Below are positions 1 through 6,976 of a stretch of DNA of 29,492 nt, in pieces. Below the pieces are notes generated by a model. It was not told the origin of the DNA, did no database searches, and saw only the letters and a program-made list of their open reading frames with translations. The number at the start of each line of letters is the position of its first letter. Within the stretch, counting starts at the first letter, position 1. The stretch comes from Eubacterium sp. (GTDB lineage: Bacteria; Bacillota; Clostridia; Oscillospirales; Acutalibacteraceae). Position numbers and translations under genes: made by a program. The stretch covers positions 1-29,492 of the forward strand of contig JACTVT010000026.1 of NCBI GenBank assembly GCA_014465955.1, read 5' to 3'.

Positions 1-11
1 TCAATATTTTA

Positions 12-40
12 TTGCAAAATATGAGATTTAGGTCTATAAT
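12..40 (+). promoter_or_regulatory. SigA-type promoter for the dehydrogenase gene
   Basis: A -35 box TTGCAA (12-17) and a perfect -10 box TATAAT (35-40) are separated by exactly 17 bp. They lie 32 bp upstream of the ATG at 73. Called by eye from the consensus. Confidence 0.7.
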
Positions 41-72
41 TTTATCAGAATATTTTGAAAGGTTTAATTTTA

Positions 73-1035
73 ATGAAGATTGTTATTCTCGATTCATATA
101 CTACTAATCCGGGTGATTTAAGTTGGGAGTTTTTAAGTAAGTATTCGGATGATATTATGATTTATCCCAGAACTTCAAAGGAAGATGTAATAAAAAGAGC
201 TAAAGGTGCTGAAATTCTTATTATAAATAAAACAGTTCTCGGTCAAGACAAGCTTAATGCTTTGGCGCCTGAGTTAAAATATATAGGCTTGCAGTCTACG
301 GGATATAATGTTGTCGATTTAAAAGCAGCCACAAAAAACGGAGTTACTGTTTGTAATATTCCGTCATACTCAACTAATGCAGTTGCACAACTTGTATTCT
401 CTTTTATTCTTCAGTTTGCCAATAAAGTGAACCTTCATTCCGAGTCTGTATATAACGGCGAGTGGTCTGATTGCCCCGATTTTTGTTACTGGAAAGCGCC
501 TTTGTCTGAACTTGACGGCAAGACAATTGGTATTATAGGTTTTGGCTCAATCGGGCAAAGAGTGGCTGAAATTGCCGAAGTATTTGGCATGAATGTATTA
601 TTTACATCAAAATCAAAAAAAGATACTGATAAATTTAAAACAGCCCGTCAGGTTGATTTGGATAGTTTATTAAATTATTCAGATTTTGTGACTTGCCACT
701 GTCCTCTTACTGATGAAACAACGGGACTTATTAATCTTGATAACTTAAGAAAAATGAAGAAAAGCGCAGTTCTTATAAATACATCAAGAGGTCCTGTTGT
801 AAATGAAGAAGATCTTGCTTATGCACTGAATAACGATATTATAGCCGGTGCAGGTCTTGATGTTTTAAGTGAAGAACCGCCAAAGGCAGATAATCCTATG
901 TTTAATGCAAAAAATTGTTATATCACGCCTCATATTGCGTGGGCATCAAAGGAAACAAGGGCAAGGCTTATTAATATACTTGACAGTAATATTGAACACT
1001 TTTTGTCAGGAAATACGCAAAATAAAGTAAACTAA
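73..1035 (+). CDS. D-2-hydroxyacid dehydrogenase (NAD-dependent)
   Basis: Probable cytoplasmic NAD(H)-dependent oxidoreductase that interconverts 2-keto acids and D-2-hydroxyacids; glycerate/hydroxypyruvate reductase is the closest-looking activity, but the substrate cannot be read from sequence. At 320 residues it has the family's usual size. The Rossmann motif GFGSIG sits near residues 156-161, and the expected catalytic Arg (SRGPVV, R239), Glu (DVLSEEP, E268) and His (TPHIAW, H287) are all present. A TTG in frame at 55 would add six residues, but the ATG at 73 is preferred because an AAAGG ribosome site lies about 10 nt before it and the protein then begins directly with the first beta strand. 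It is monocistronic: promoter upstream, tRNA promoter immediately downstream. Confidence 0.88.
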   Translation: MKIVILDSYTTNPGDLSWEFLSKYSDDIMIYPRTSKEDVIKRAKGAEILIINKTVLGQDKLNALAPELKYIGLQSTGYNVVDLKAATKNGVTVCNIPSYSTNAVAQLVFSFILQFANKVNLHSESVYNGEWSDCPDFCYWKAPLSELDGKTIGIIGFGSIGQRVAEIAEVFGMNVLFTSKSKKDTDKFKTARQVDLDSLLNYSDFVTCHCPLTDETTGLINLDNLRKMKKSAVLINTSRGPVVNEEDLAYALNNDIIAGAGLDVLSEEPPKADNPMFNAKNCYITPHIAWASKETRARLINILDSNIEHFLSGNTQNKVN

Positions 1036-1048
1036 GTGAAATAAGATA

Positions 1049-1077
1049 TTGACAATTTTAATATTTTAATGTATTAT
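1049..1077 (+). promoter_or_regulatory. Promoter of the tRNA-Leu genes
   Basis: A perfect -35 box TTGACA (1049-1054), a 17-bp spacer and a -10 box TATTAT (1072-1077). The first tRNA base is at 1089, which fits a stable-RNA promoter with a very short leader. Confidence 0.8.
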
Positions 1078-1088
1078 ATTGTTTGTTC

Positions 1089-1175
1089 GCTGGTGTGGCG
1101 AAATCGGCAGACGCAAGGGACTTAAAATCCCTCGGTAGCAATACCGTACCGGTTCAAGTCCGGTCACCAGCACCA
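1089..1175 (+). tRNA. tRNA-Leu (anticodon UAA)
   Basis: Class II tRNA with a long variable arm. The acceptor stem GCTGGTG pairs with CACCAGC, the discriminator is A and CCA is encoded (1173-1175). The anticodon loop CTTAAAA between AGGGA and TCCCT gives anticodon TAA, reading UUA codons. It is the first gene of a two-tRNA unit. Confidence 0.97.
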
Positions 1176-1176
1176 A

Positions 1177-1208
1177 GGGATACCAAATAATATGGTATCC
1201 CGTTTTTT
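1177..1208 (+). terminator. Terminator-like hairpin between the two tRNA-Leu genes
   Basis: A perfect 9-bp inverted repeat, GGGATACCA (1177-1185) and TGGTATCCC (1193-1201), is followed by G and six Ts. It has the form of an intrinsic terminator, but the second tRNA starts only 4 nt after the T-run and has no promoter of its own, so it probably works by partial read-through. Confidence 0.8.
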
Positions 1209-1212
1209 AAAA

Positions 1213-1299
1213 GCCGGCGTGATGGAATTGGCAGACGTGCTGGACTCAAAATCCAGTCCTGGCAACAGGGTGCGGGTTCGACCCCCGCCGCCGGCACCA
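1213..1299 (+). tRNA. tRNA-Leu (anticodon CAA)
   Basis: Class II tRNA. Acceptor GCCGGCG pairs with CGCCGGC, discriminator A, encoded CCA (1297-1299). The anticodon loop CTCAAAA gives anticodon CAA, reading UUG codons. There is no room for a promoter between it and the preceding hairpin, so its expression should depend on transcripts that pass that hairpin. Confidence 0.97.
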
Positions 1300-1304
1300 T
1301 TTAT

Positions 1305-1324
1305 AGCAGGTTTCCTGCTCTTTT
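1305..1324 (+). terminator. Terminator after the tRNA-Leu pair
   Basis: The short hairpin AGCAGG-TTT-CCTGCT (1305-1319) is followed by CTTTT. It lies 5 nt after the CCA of tRNA-Leu(CAA). Six base pairs with a three-base loop make it weaker than the hairpin between the two tRNAs. Confidence 0.6.
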
Positions 1325-1358
1325 ATAATTATTTTGTTTAATTTGTAATAAGTTCATT

Positions 1359-1403
1359 AAGATGTTTTCTTGCCTAACCATCTTATAAATAAAAAACAAG
1401 GAG
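1359..1403 (+). promoter_or_regulatory. preQ1-I riboswitch (candidate)
   Basis: Seen: a 6-bp stem P1, AAGATG (1359-1364) with CATCTT (1379-1384). Its loop contains TTCTTGCCTAAC and ends in C1378 directly before the 3' strand, the place of the ligand-specifying C in preQ1-I aptamers. An A-rich tail ATAAATAAAAAACAAGG follows. CTTG in the loop (1369-1372) complements CAAG in the tail (1397-1400), giving the H-type pseudoknot. With G-U pairs the pairing can extend over 1365-1372 with 1397-1404, covering the AAGGAG ribosome site. Known: this architecture and A-rich tail match the class I preQ1 riboswitch from Bacillus and Thermoanaerobacter. Inferred: ligand binding represses translation of the transporter gene that starts at 1414. 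The 14-nt loop is slightly longer than the 10-12 nt I recall for those examples. Confidence 0.78.
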
Positions 1404-1413
1404 AAATTTAATT

Positions 1414-2166
1414 ATGTTGTCAAAAATCAAGCGTGAGATCTATGAAATTAAGATTTTGCTCAGGAGCGTTCCTTCGACGATTTTAACATTATTTGCAGTT
1501 TCTGTTATAGCAATGAATCTGCTTGCAAATAAAAGTGTTAATCTGCCTGTTGACTGGCTTGCTCTTGACTGCGGAATAATTGTTTCATGGGTTTCTTTTT
1601 TATCAATGGATATTATAACCAAGCATTTCGGTCCTAAGGCTGCTACCCAGGTTTCAATTGTTGCAGTTTTGTTTAATTTAATGGTTTGCATTATCTTTTT
1701 TATAGCAGGCAGCATTCCCGGCATATGGGGAGAATCTTATGTCGAAGGCAGTGAAACGATTATAAACAGTGCTCTTGATCATACTTTTTCGGGTACATGG
1801 TATGTTTTGCTTGGAAGTACGACTGCATTTATTATTTCGGCGGTTGTCAATAATTTTTTGAATTATTTAATCGGTAAATTAATAAATAAGAATTCCGATA
1901 GTTTTTTAGCATACGCTGTACGCACTTATATTTCCACTGCAGTCGGTCAGTTTGCTGATAATTTAGTATTTGCGCTTATTGTAAGTCATATTTTCTTTGG
2001 CTGGTCAATGCTTCAGTGCATAACCTGCTCTGTTACGGGAATGATTGTTGAACTTTTGTGTGAAGTTATATTCTCCCCTATCGGATTTTCTGTTTGCAAA
2101 AAATGGAAAAAAGATAATATCGGCAAAGAATATTTTGAACTGAAGAATAATATTACGGAGAAATAA
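1414..2166 (+). CDS. Queuosine precursor transporter, YhhQ/VUT family
   Basis: Integral membrane protein of 250 residues with about six hydrophobic segments (roughly 20-37, 49-66, 78-100, 128-154, 172-195, 200-224). Signatures of the VUT/YhhQ (DUF165) family are visible: NLLANK near 35-40, DIITKHFGPKAA near 66-77, VNNFLNYLIGKL near 145-156 and RTYISTAVGQFADNLVF near 170-186. Characterised members import 7-deazaguanine precursors (preQ0, preQ1 or queuine) for tRNA queuosine modification. The candidate preQ1-I riboswitch at its ribosome site supports that role independently. An AAGGAG site lies 10 nt before the ATG. The next gene starts 1 nt after its stop, so the two are co-translated. The imported base could be preQ1 or another queuosine precursor. 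Confidence 0.85.
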   Translation: MLSKIKREIYEIKILLRSVPSTILTLFAVSVIAMNLLANKSVNLPVDWLALDCGIIVSWVSFLSMDIITKHFGPKAATQVSIVAVLFNLMVCIIFFIAGSIPGIWGESYVEGSETIINSALDHTFSGTWYVLLGSTTAFIISAVVNNFLNYLIGKLINKNSDSFLAYAVRTYISTAVGQFADNLVFALIVSHIFFGWSMLQCITCSVTGMIVELLCEVIFSPIGFSVCKKWKKDNIGKEYFELKNNITEK

Positions 2167-2167
2167 G

Positions 2168-2815
2168 ATGAATATTTTAATTACAGGAACAAGCGGCGGA
2201 ATCGGCAAGGCGATTGCAGAAAAATTTCTGAGTTGCAGGCATACGGTATACGGAATTGACTGCCTTTCGGCAACAATAGATAATGATGCATATACTCATT
2301 ATCAGACTGACGTTTTTGACGGAAATCTGCCCGAGCTGCCGCCGATTGAAATTTTGATTAATAATGCTGGTGTTCAGAATTCAGGAAAGGATATAGATAT
2401 TAATTTAAAAGGCACAATCAGAATTACAGAAAAATTTGCTTTTCAGAAGGAGATTAAAAGCGTTTTATTTATCGCATCGGCAAGTGCATCATCAGGTGCA
2501 GAATTTCCGGAATATGTTGCCAGCAAAGGCGGTATGGTATCTTATATGAAAAGTACGGCACTGCGAGTGGCTGAGTTCGGTGCTACAGCAAACAGTCTGT
2601 CGCCCGGCGGTGTATTAACTGACTTGAATAAGCATATTATTGAAACACCTAAACTGTGGCAGGCGGTTATGAATGAAACATTGCTTCCTAAATGGGCGGA
2701 AGTTGAAGAAATTGCAGAATGGGCTTATTTTGTAACAGTCTGCAATAAATCAATGACTGCGCAGGATTTGATTATTGATAACGGTGAAATGGCTAAATCC
2801 AATTTTATATGGTAA
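2168..2815 (+). CDS. Short-chain dehydrogenase/reductase (SDR)
   Basis: A 215-residue Rossmann oxidoreductase of the classical SDR superfamily: cofactor loop TGTSGGIG (6-13), NNAG (65-68), a serine-rich strand after FIA (103-109), catalytic YVASK (Y116, K120) and SPGGVLTD (145-152). It is at the short end for the family; the region between the cofactor loop and NNAG is compressed. The acidic residue after the second strand (GID, about 29-31) suggests NAD(H) rather than NADP(H), which is inference. It begins 1 nt after the transporter stop, with GGAG at the end of that gene as ribosome site, so it is co-transcribed and under the same riboswitch. The substrate is unknown; a link to deazapurine or queuosine metabolism rests on context only. 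Confidence 0.88.
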   Translation: MNILITGTSGGIGKAIAEKFLSCRHTVYGIDCLSATIDNDAYTHYQTDVFDGNLPELPPIEILINNAGVQNSGKDIDINLKGTIRITEKFAFQKEIKSVLFIASASASSGAEFPEYVASKGGMVSYMKSTALRVAEFGATANSLSPGGVLTDLNKHIIETPKLWQAVMNETLLPKWAEVEEIAEWAYFVTVCNKSMTAQDLIIDNGEMAKSNFIW

Positions 2816-2821
2816 ATACTT

Positions 2822-2855
2822 AACGGAGCAAAGATAATTTTATCCATGCTCCGTT
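2822..2855. terminator. Bidirectional terminator between convergent operons
   Basis: AACGGAGCA (2822-2830) pairs with TGCTCCGTT (2847-2855), with a further GATAA/TATC pairing inside. The T-runs are weak. It separates the SDR gene (+) from spoIIR (-), whose stop is 3 nt away. Confidence 0.7.
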
Positions 2856-2858
2856 ATA

Positions 2859-3458
2859 TTATTGCAATTTACTTTTAATTTTTTCATATATTTCAACTAT
2901 TTTAAAACGTATTTCATATTTGTTATTACTATTTATCAGTTCGATTTCGTCTTCGTTTAAAATGCTGTTGATTTCATCATCAGAAACAGCAGGAAGGCAT
3001 ATTGCCGGAAACATAACACACCACCAGTTATGCCCCTTAGCCTCCCCTATCTCGATTTTAAGAGCATTATACTCGCCGCTTGGCAAAGTGATTTTTTCAT
3101 ATTCTCTTGTATTGAAATATTCTTTATCAACATATACTTTTGTTTCATAATTATAGCCATTTTCTTTGATGCATTCATTTGCAAGTTTTTCAAAATAATC
3201 AATATTATTTTTTGAAACGTTAATGACATCGTTTAAATTTTTGCAGTTTATAAAAAGATTTTCGCTTTCAGTGAGTATTTTATCTCTTACTTTTAATTTA
3301 AGTGACTGATCTTCATCACTGTCCGAATTAGCCAGAATATGAAGTCTGAATACTTCCTGTGATATGTTTTCACTTGTTTTTATAAACGGCGTAACATACG
3401 AATAAATAAGTATAAATGATAAAAAAATAGGAACAAATATTTTAATAGTTTTAGACAT
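2859..3458 (-). CDS. spoIIR: Stage II sporulation protein R
   Basis: SpoIIR is made in the forespore and secreted into the intermembrane space, where it triggers SpoIIGA to process pro-SigE in the mother cell. The 199-residue product has an N-terminal hydrophobic segment (about 6-24) and then the family hallmark around residues 37-58 (FRLHILANSDS, then LKLKVRD). A second typical block, GEAKGHNWWCVMFPAICLP, lies near 138-156. Length and domain order match the family. Its ribosome site (AAAGGCGG, 8 nt before the ATG) lies inside the 3' arm of a terminator-like hairpin that follows ispE. I could not see a clear SigF promoter. It is strong evidence that the organism belongs to an endospore-forming lineage. 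Confidence 0.93.
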   Translation of the reverse strand: MSKTIKIFVPIFLSFILIYSYVTPFIKTSENISQEVFRLHILANSDSDEDQSLKLKVRDKILTESENLFINCKNLNDVINVSKNNIDYFEKLANECIKENGYNYETKVYVDKEYFNTREYEKITLPSGEYNALKIEIGEAKGHNWWCVMFPAICLPAVSDDEINSILNEDEIELINSNNKYEIRFKIVEIYEKIKSKLQ

Positions 3459-3460
3459 AT

Positions 3461-3499
3461 AAAAACCCGCCTTTCAAAAATGAGTTTAGGCAGGTTTTT
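3461..3499 (-). terminator. ispE terminator hairpin overlapping the spoIIR ribosome site
   Basis: In the minus-strand RNA the 5' arm AAAAACCTGCCT (3499-3488) pairs with AGGCGGGTTTTT (3472-3461); one pair is G-U. On the plus strand the same pair would be a C-A mismatch, so the structure suits the minus-strand transcript. The 3' arm holds the spoIIR ribosome site, and the ATG follows the T-run by 2 nt. It may terminate ispE transcripts and mask spoIIR initiation on read-through RNA. Confidence 0.65.
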
Positions 3500-3505
3500 T
3501 ATTTT

Positions 3506-4378
3506 TTATTCAATAATTTTGCAGCCTTTTGAAACAGGCGCGGTAAGAAATACATTATCAGAAAAGTTCTTCAATTCTTCACAACTTTTCTGTGCATCGC
3601 ATTTATCAGCAAATATTCCGAAAATTGACGGCCCGCTTCCGCTCATACAAACACCAAGTGCATTATTGTTTTTCATAATTTCTTTAATTTCAATTCTGTT
3701 CGGCACATCAATAAACTGTTCAAAAACATTTTCCATTTTAGAGGAAATGACTTCAAGATTTCTCGACTGCATTGCGCAAAGCATTCCGAATTTATCAGGT
3801 GTATGATTTTTGCCGAATTCATCAAATTGTTGGTAGGCAGCCTTAGTGTTAATATCAACATCCGGCTTGATAAGAACAATATGGCATTTTCTAAGCGGCT
3901 TTACTTTATTCAGAATATCCCCTATTCCCTGCGCAAGTAAAGTTCCTCCTGTTAAGCAAAATGGCAAATCGGCGCCGATTTTTACTCCGATTTTACAAAG
4001 TTCATCATCAGATAAATCTGTTTTGTAAATTTTGTTAAGTGCTGTAATGACAGCCGCACCGTCCGCACTGCCGCCTGCAAGTCCTGCCGCATGAGGAATT
4101 CTTTTTATAATGTTGATATTAATTCCTTTGTTTTTCTTTTTTGTGTACTCAAAAAAGGCTTCAGCCGCTTTCCACGCAATATTTTTGCTGTCAAGCGGAA
4201 TATCGGCATTGTTACAGGTTATGGATATAGATTTAGTCTTGTTTTCAGAAACAGTTACGGTGTCATAAAGATTAATGCTTTGCATTATCATAAATAAATC
4301 GTGGTAATTATCGGTTCTTTTGTTGATAATATCAAGCATCAGATTTATTTTTGCATACGCCTTTACTTTTACTTCCAT
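3506..4378 (-). CDS. ispE: 4-diphosphocytidyl-2-C-methyl-D-erythritol kinase
   Basis: GHMP kinase that phosphorylates CDP-methylerythritol at the 2-hydroxyl, the fourth step of the MEP isoprenoid pathway, in the cytoplasm. The 290 residues show AKINL (9-13), the ATP-binding glycine/serine motif PHAAGLAGGSADGAA (95-109), the IGADLPFCLTGG block (134-145) with the catalytic Asp, and the C-terminal GHMP motif GVCMSGSGPSIFG. Length fits the family. Its ATG sits 1 nt beyond the aminotransferase stop, so it is the fourth gene of the PHP-AsnC-aminotransferase-ispE operon. A hairpin follows its stop. Confidence 0.96.
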   Translation of the reverse strand: MEVKVKAYAKINLMLDIINKRTDNYHDLFMIMQSINLYDTVTVSENKTKSISITCNNADIPLDSKNIAWKAAEAFFEYTKKKNKGININIIKRIPHAAGLAGGSADGAAVITALNKIYKTDLSDDELCKIGVKIGADLPFCLTGGTLLAQGIGDILNKVKPLRKCHIVLIKPDVDINTKAAYQQFDEFGKNHTPDKFGMLCAMQSRNLEVISSKMENVFEQFIDVPNRIEIKEIMKNNNALGVCMSGSGPSIFGIFADKCDAQKSCEELKNFSDNVFLTAPVSKGCKIIE

Positions 4379-4379
4379 T

Positions 4380-5555
4380 TTATTCCCTCATTTCATTAAT
4401 GAACTCTTCAATTCTGTCAATTGCTTTCTTGATATTTTCAATTGAATAGCAATATGAAACACGGATAAAGCCTTCACCGCATTCGCCGAAAGCGGTTCCG
4501 GGCACTACTGCAACACGTTTTGACATAATCAGTTTTTCTGCAAATTCATCGCTTGTAAGACCTGTTGATTTGATACAGGGAAATACATAAAATGCACCCT
4601 CCGGTTCAAAACAGTCAAGTCCGATTTTGCGAAATGCATTAACGGTAAATTTTCTGCGCATATCATAATCTTCACGCATTTTTTCAATATCTTTATCGCC
4701 GTTTCTGAGTGCTTCAATGGCTGCGTATTGAGAGTTTGTAGGTGCGCTCATAATTGCAAATTGATGAAGTTTAGTCATTTGTTCTGTAATCGGCGCAGGG
4801 GCAAGTGCATAGCCGAGCCGCCAGCCTGTCATTGAATATGTTTTTGAAAAGCCGTTGATAACAATCGTTCTTTCTTTCATTCCTTCAATTGAGGCAATAC
4901 TGCAGTGTTTTTCATTTCCGTATGTAAGTTCACTGTAAATTTCATCCGAAAGGACAAAAATATTATTTTTAATGATGATATCGGTTATTTTTTCAATATC
5001 TTCACGTCTCATAATTCCGCCTGTCGGATTGTTTGGATACGGAAAAACGAGAAGTTTTGTCTTAGATGTTATTGCACTTTCAAGTTCTTCGGGTGTAAGT
5101 TTGAATTTATTTTCCGCTTTGGTTGTAACGGTTACAACCTTACCGCCTGCCATGGAAACAAGCGGAGAATAGCAGACAAAAGACGGCTCGATTACAAGCA
5201 CTTCATCACCCTGCGAGATGATTGTTCTGATTGCCATATCAATGCCTTCAGAACCGCCTACAGTGACTAATACTTCACTTTTACCATCATATTCAACATT
5301 GTATTTTCTTTTATAAAAATCTGCAATTTCATGTCTTAATTCGATAAGACCTGCATTTGCAGTATATCTTGTTTTACCCTGATTAAGATACTCAATTGCC
5401 GTATCTCTTATATGCCACGGCGTTTTAAAATCAGGTTCGCCTACACCGAGCGAAATAACATTGTCCATTTCTTCTGCGATTGAAAAGAATTTTCTGATAC
5501 CGCTCGGCTTAACATTAATTATACTTTCGTTTAAGAATTCGCTGTAGTTAATCAA
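4380..5555 (-). CDS. PLP-dependent aminotransferase, class I/II
   Basis: Fold-type I aminotransferase of 391 residues, probably using an aromatic or acidic amino acid with 2-oxoglutarate. The PLP-binding features are all present: NNPTG (175-179), SDEIYSE (203-209) with the pyridine-nitrogen Asp204, the Schiff-base lysine in GFSKTYSMTGWRLGY (K238), and a carboxylate-binding Arg in the C-terminal FIRVSY block. It resembles the MalY/PatA-AspC group in size and in its N-terminal LGVGEPDF motif; the true substrate is not determinable. The start overlaps the AsnC-type regulator stop by 4 nt, implying translational coupling and perhaps regulation by the same amino acid. Confidence 0.9.
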   Translation of the reverse strand: MINYSEFLNESIINVKPSGIRKFFSIAEEMDNVISLGVGEPDFKTPWHIRDTAIEYLNQGKTRYTANAGLIELRHEIADFYKRKYNVEYDGKSEVLVTVGGSEGIDMAIRTIISQGDEVLVIEPSFVCYSPLVSMAGGKVVTVTTKAENKFKLTPEELESAITSKTKLLVFPYPNNPTGGIMRREDIEKITDIIIKNNIFVLSDEIYSELTYGNEKHCSIASIEGMKERTIVINGFSKTYSMTGWRLGYALAPAPITEQMTKLHQFAIMSAPTNSQYAAIEALRNGDKDIEKMREDYDMRRKFTVNAFRKIGLDCFEPEGAFYVFPCIKSTGLTSDEFAEKLIMSKRVAVVPGTAFGECGEGFIRVSYCYSIENIKKAIDRIEEFINEMRE

Positions 5556-6031
5556 AGGGAAATGTTCCCCCTATCATCGCCGCAGTTTTCCGTAAACTGA
5601 ACGCCGTGTTCTTTATATTTTTTCAAAATGAAGTGTGTTGCTGTTGAGAGTACACCATCAAGAGGTGCAAGGCGGTGTGCAACAAACATTGCTACTTCTT
5701 CAAATGATTTATCAGTAACCATTACGGCAAAATCAAAGCCGCCGCTCATAAGAAAGATTGACTCAACCTCTTCAAAATCAGAAATTTTTTCTGCAAGTTC
5801 ATCAAATCCATTAGCAAATTTTGGCTGAACGGTTATTTCAATTAATGCTGATGTTGTTGAAATATTTGCTTTATTTTTATCAATAATGGCTTTATAGCCT
5901 TTAATTACACCCGAATCTTCATAAAGTGCAATTTGTTTTTTTACTTCATCTTCGCTTATGCCCAGAACGGCAGAAATTTCACTGTTTGAAATTCGTGCAT
6001 CCTGTGAAAGCAGTTCAAGTATTTTGTTCAT
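5552..6031 (-). CDS. Lrp/AsnC-family transcriptional regulator
   Basis: Feast/famine regulator of 159 residues. The N-terminal helix-turn-helix (about 3-50) includes the typical start ILELLSQDARISNSEIS and the GVIKGYKAIID linker. A RAM/ligand-binding domain follows (about 62-140) with FDFAVMV and the dimer strand before it. These proteins bind amino acids and control transport or metabolism genes, usually including neighbours. Its stop overlaps the aminotransferase start by 4 nt, so that enzyme is the obvious candidate for a functional partner. The upstream gene ends 9 nt away. Confidence 0.92.
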   Translation of the reverse strand: MNKILELLSQDARISNSEISAVLGISEDEVKKQIALYEDSGVIKGYKAIIDKNKANISTTSALIEITVQPKFANGFDELAEKISDFEEVESIFLMSGGFDFAVMVTDKSFEEVAMFVAHRLAPLDGVLSTATHFILKKYKEHGVQFTENCGDDRGNISL

Positions 6032-6040
6032 AAGTATCTC

Positions 6041-6850
6041 CTATTTTATTTCAATCAATTTTGGTTTTCTGTTTTCGAAAATTGTAAAACAGTCAAAACC
6101 GCATTTTTTCAGTGTATCAAGCCCTTGCTCAATATAATTGCCTAATTTTTCTTTATAATGTGAATCAGAGCCGATTGTGACGTATTTGCCTCCGAATTCT
6201 TTAAATCTTTTAATGATTTCTTCATTCGGCAGAAAATCTTTTATTTCCATACCAAGACCCGAAGTATTGATTTCAAGCGCCTTATCTTTTTTTATTAACA
6301 ACTTCAGTATAGTATCAATCTTATCGGAATAATCCGCTAAATCAACATTAATTTTGTATTTGCCGCAAATATATCGCAATGGATAGGTAAGATGTGCAAG
6401 AGAATCGAAATTGCCCCACTTGCACAATTTAATTACAGTATCAAAATATCTGTTTAAAAGTTCCATAACATCAAAATTATTGTAATCGAGAAAATAGAAA
6501 TCCTCCATATTTTCAAGATTATGAATCGAGCCTAAAACGAAATCATAATTATGATTCTGAAGCACTTTTTCCGCCAAAGGAATATTATAAACCGCCTGTC
6601 CAAGTTCAATACCGTTATATACATTTAAATCGGCTTTAAAACGGGCTTTTGCATTATTTGTGTCTTTATATTGATTTTCACAAAAAATATCAAAATCAAA
6701 GTTTTTGGCGTCCATTTCACAATGGTCGGTAATCGCAAGATAACGTATGCCTTTATTTACAGCAAATTCGCAAAGTGAATTAACGCTGTGATTACCGTCA
6801 AAAGAATGTTCAGAGTGAGTGTGAAAGTCCGCAAAATTGATATATTTCAA
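6041..6850 (-). CDS. PHP-domain phosphatase, histidinol-phosphatase (HisK/HisJ) type
   Basis: Metal-dependent PHP-fold hydrolase of 269 residues. Metal ligands are visible in DFHTHSEHSFDG (8-19), ITDHCEM (40-46), GSIHNL (about 111-116) and GSDSHY near the C-terminus. The pattern and length match the histidinol-phosphatase subfamily (histidine biosynthesis, L-histidinol phosphate to histidinol), but no other his genes are in view, so another phosphate ester is possible. The start is TTG, chosen because a near-perfect ribosome site GGAGGTGAT ends a few bases before it and no earlier start fits. It opens an operon with AsnC, aminotransferase and ispE. Confidence 0.85.
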   Translation of the reverse strand: MKYINFADFHTHSEHSFDGNHSVNSLCEFAVNKGIRYLAITDHCEMDAKNFDFDIFCENQYKDTNNAKARFKADLNVYNGIELGQAVYNIPLAEKVLQNHNYDFVLGSIHNLENMEDFYFLDYNNFDVMELLNRYFDTVIKLCKWGNFDSLAHLTYPLRYICGKYKINVDLADYSDKIDTILKLLIKKDKALEINTSGLGMEIKDFLPNEEIIKRFKEFGGKYVTIGSDSHYKEKLGNYIEQGLDTLKKCGFDCFTIFENRKPKLIEIK

Positions 6851-6874
6851 CCAATCACCTCCGTTTGGATATAT

Positions 6875-6903
6875 ATTTTACCACAAAATATTTATTTTTT
6901 AAA
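6875..6903 (-). promoter_or_regulatory. Promoter of the PHP-AsnC-aminotransferase-ispE operon
   Basis: Minus strand: TTTAAA (6903-6898), 17-bp spacer, TAAAAT (6880-6875) preceded by TGG, an extended -10. It lies 25 bp upstream of the TTG start and back to back with the promoter at 6921-6949. Confidence 0.6.
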
Positions 6904-6920
6904 TATTATTATTGTTTTTA

Positions 6921-6949
6921 TTGAAAAAAGTTTATTACTTTGTTATAAT
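6921..6949 (+). promoter_or_regulatory. Promoter of the ACT/UPF0210 operon
   Basis: TTGAAA (6921-6926), a 17-bp spacer and a perfect TATAAT (6944-6949). It is 28 bp upstream of the ATG at 6977 and divergent from the PHP operon promoter. Confidence 0.8.
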
Positions 6950-6976
6950 TTCTTTAATAATTAGGAGGTGTTCATT

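Noticed and set aside
1036..1413. Mobile-element attachment site at the tRNA-Leu genes
   Set aside because: No integrase gene and no repeated tRNA 3' end is visible in the window.
3480..3806. Open frame on the + strand over ispE
   Set aside because: Antisense to ispE with no family resemblance and no ribosome site.
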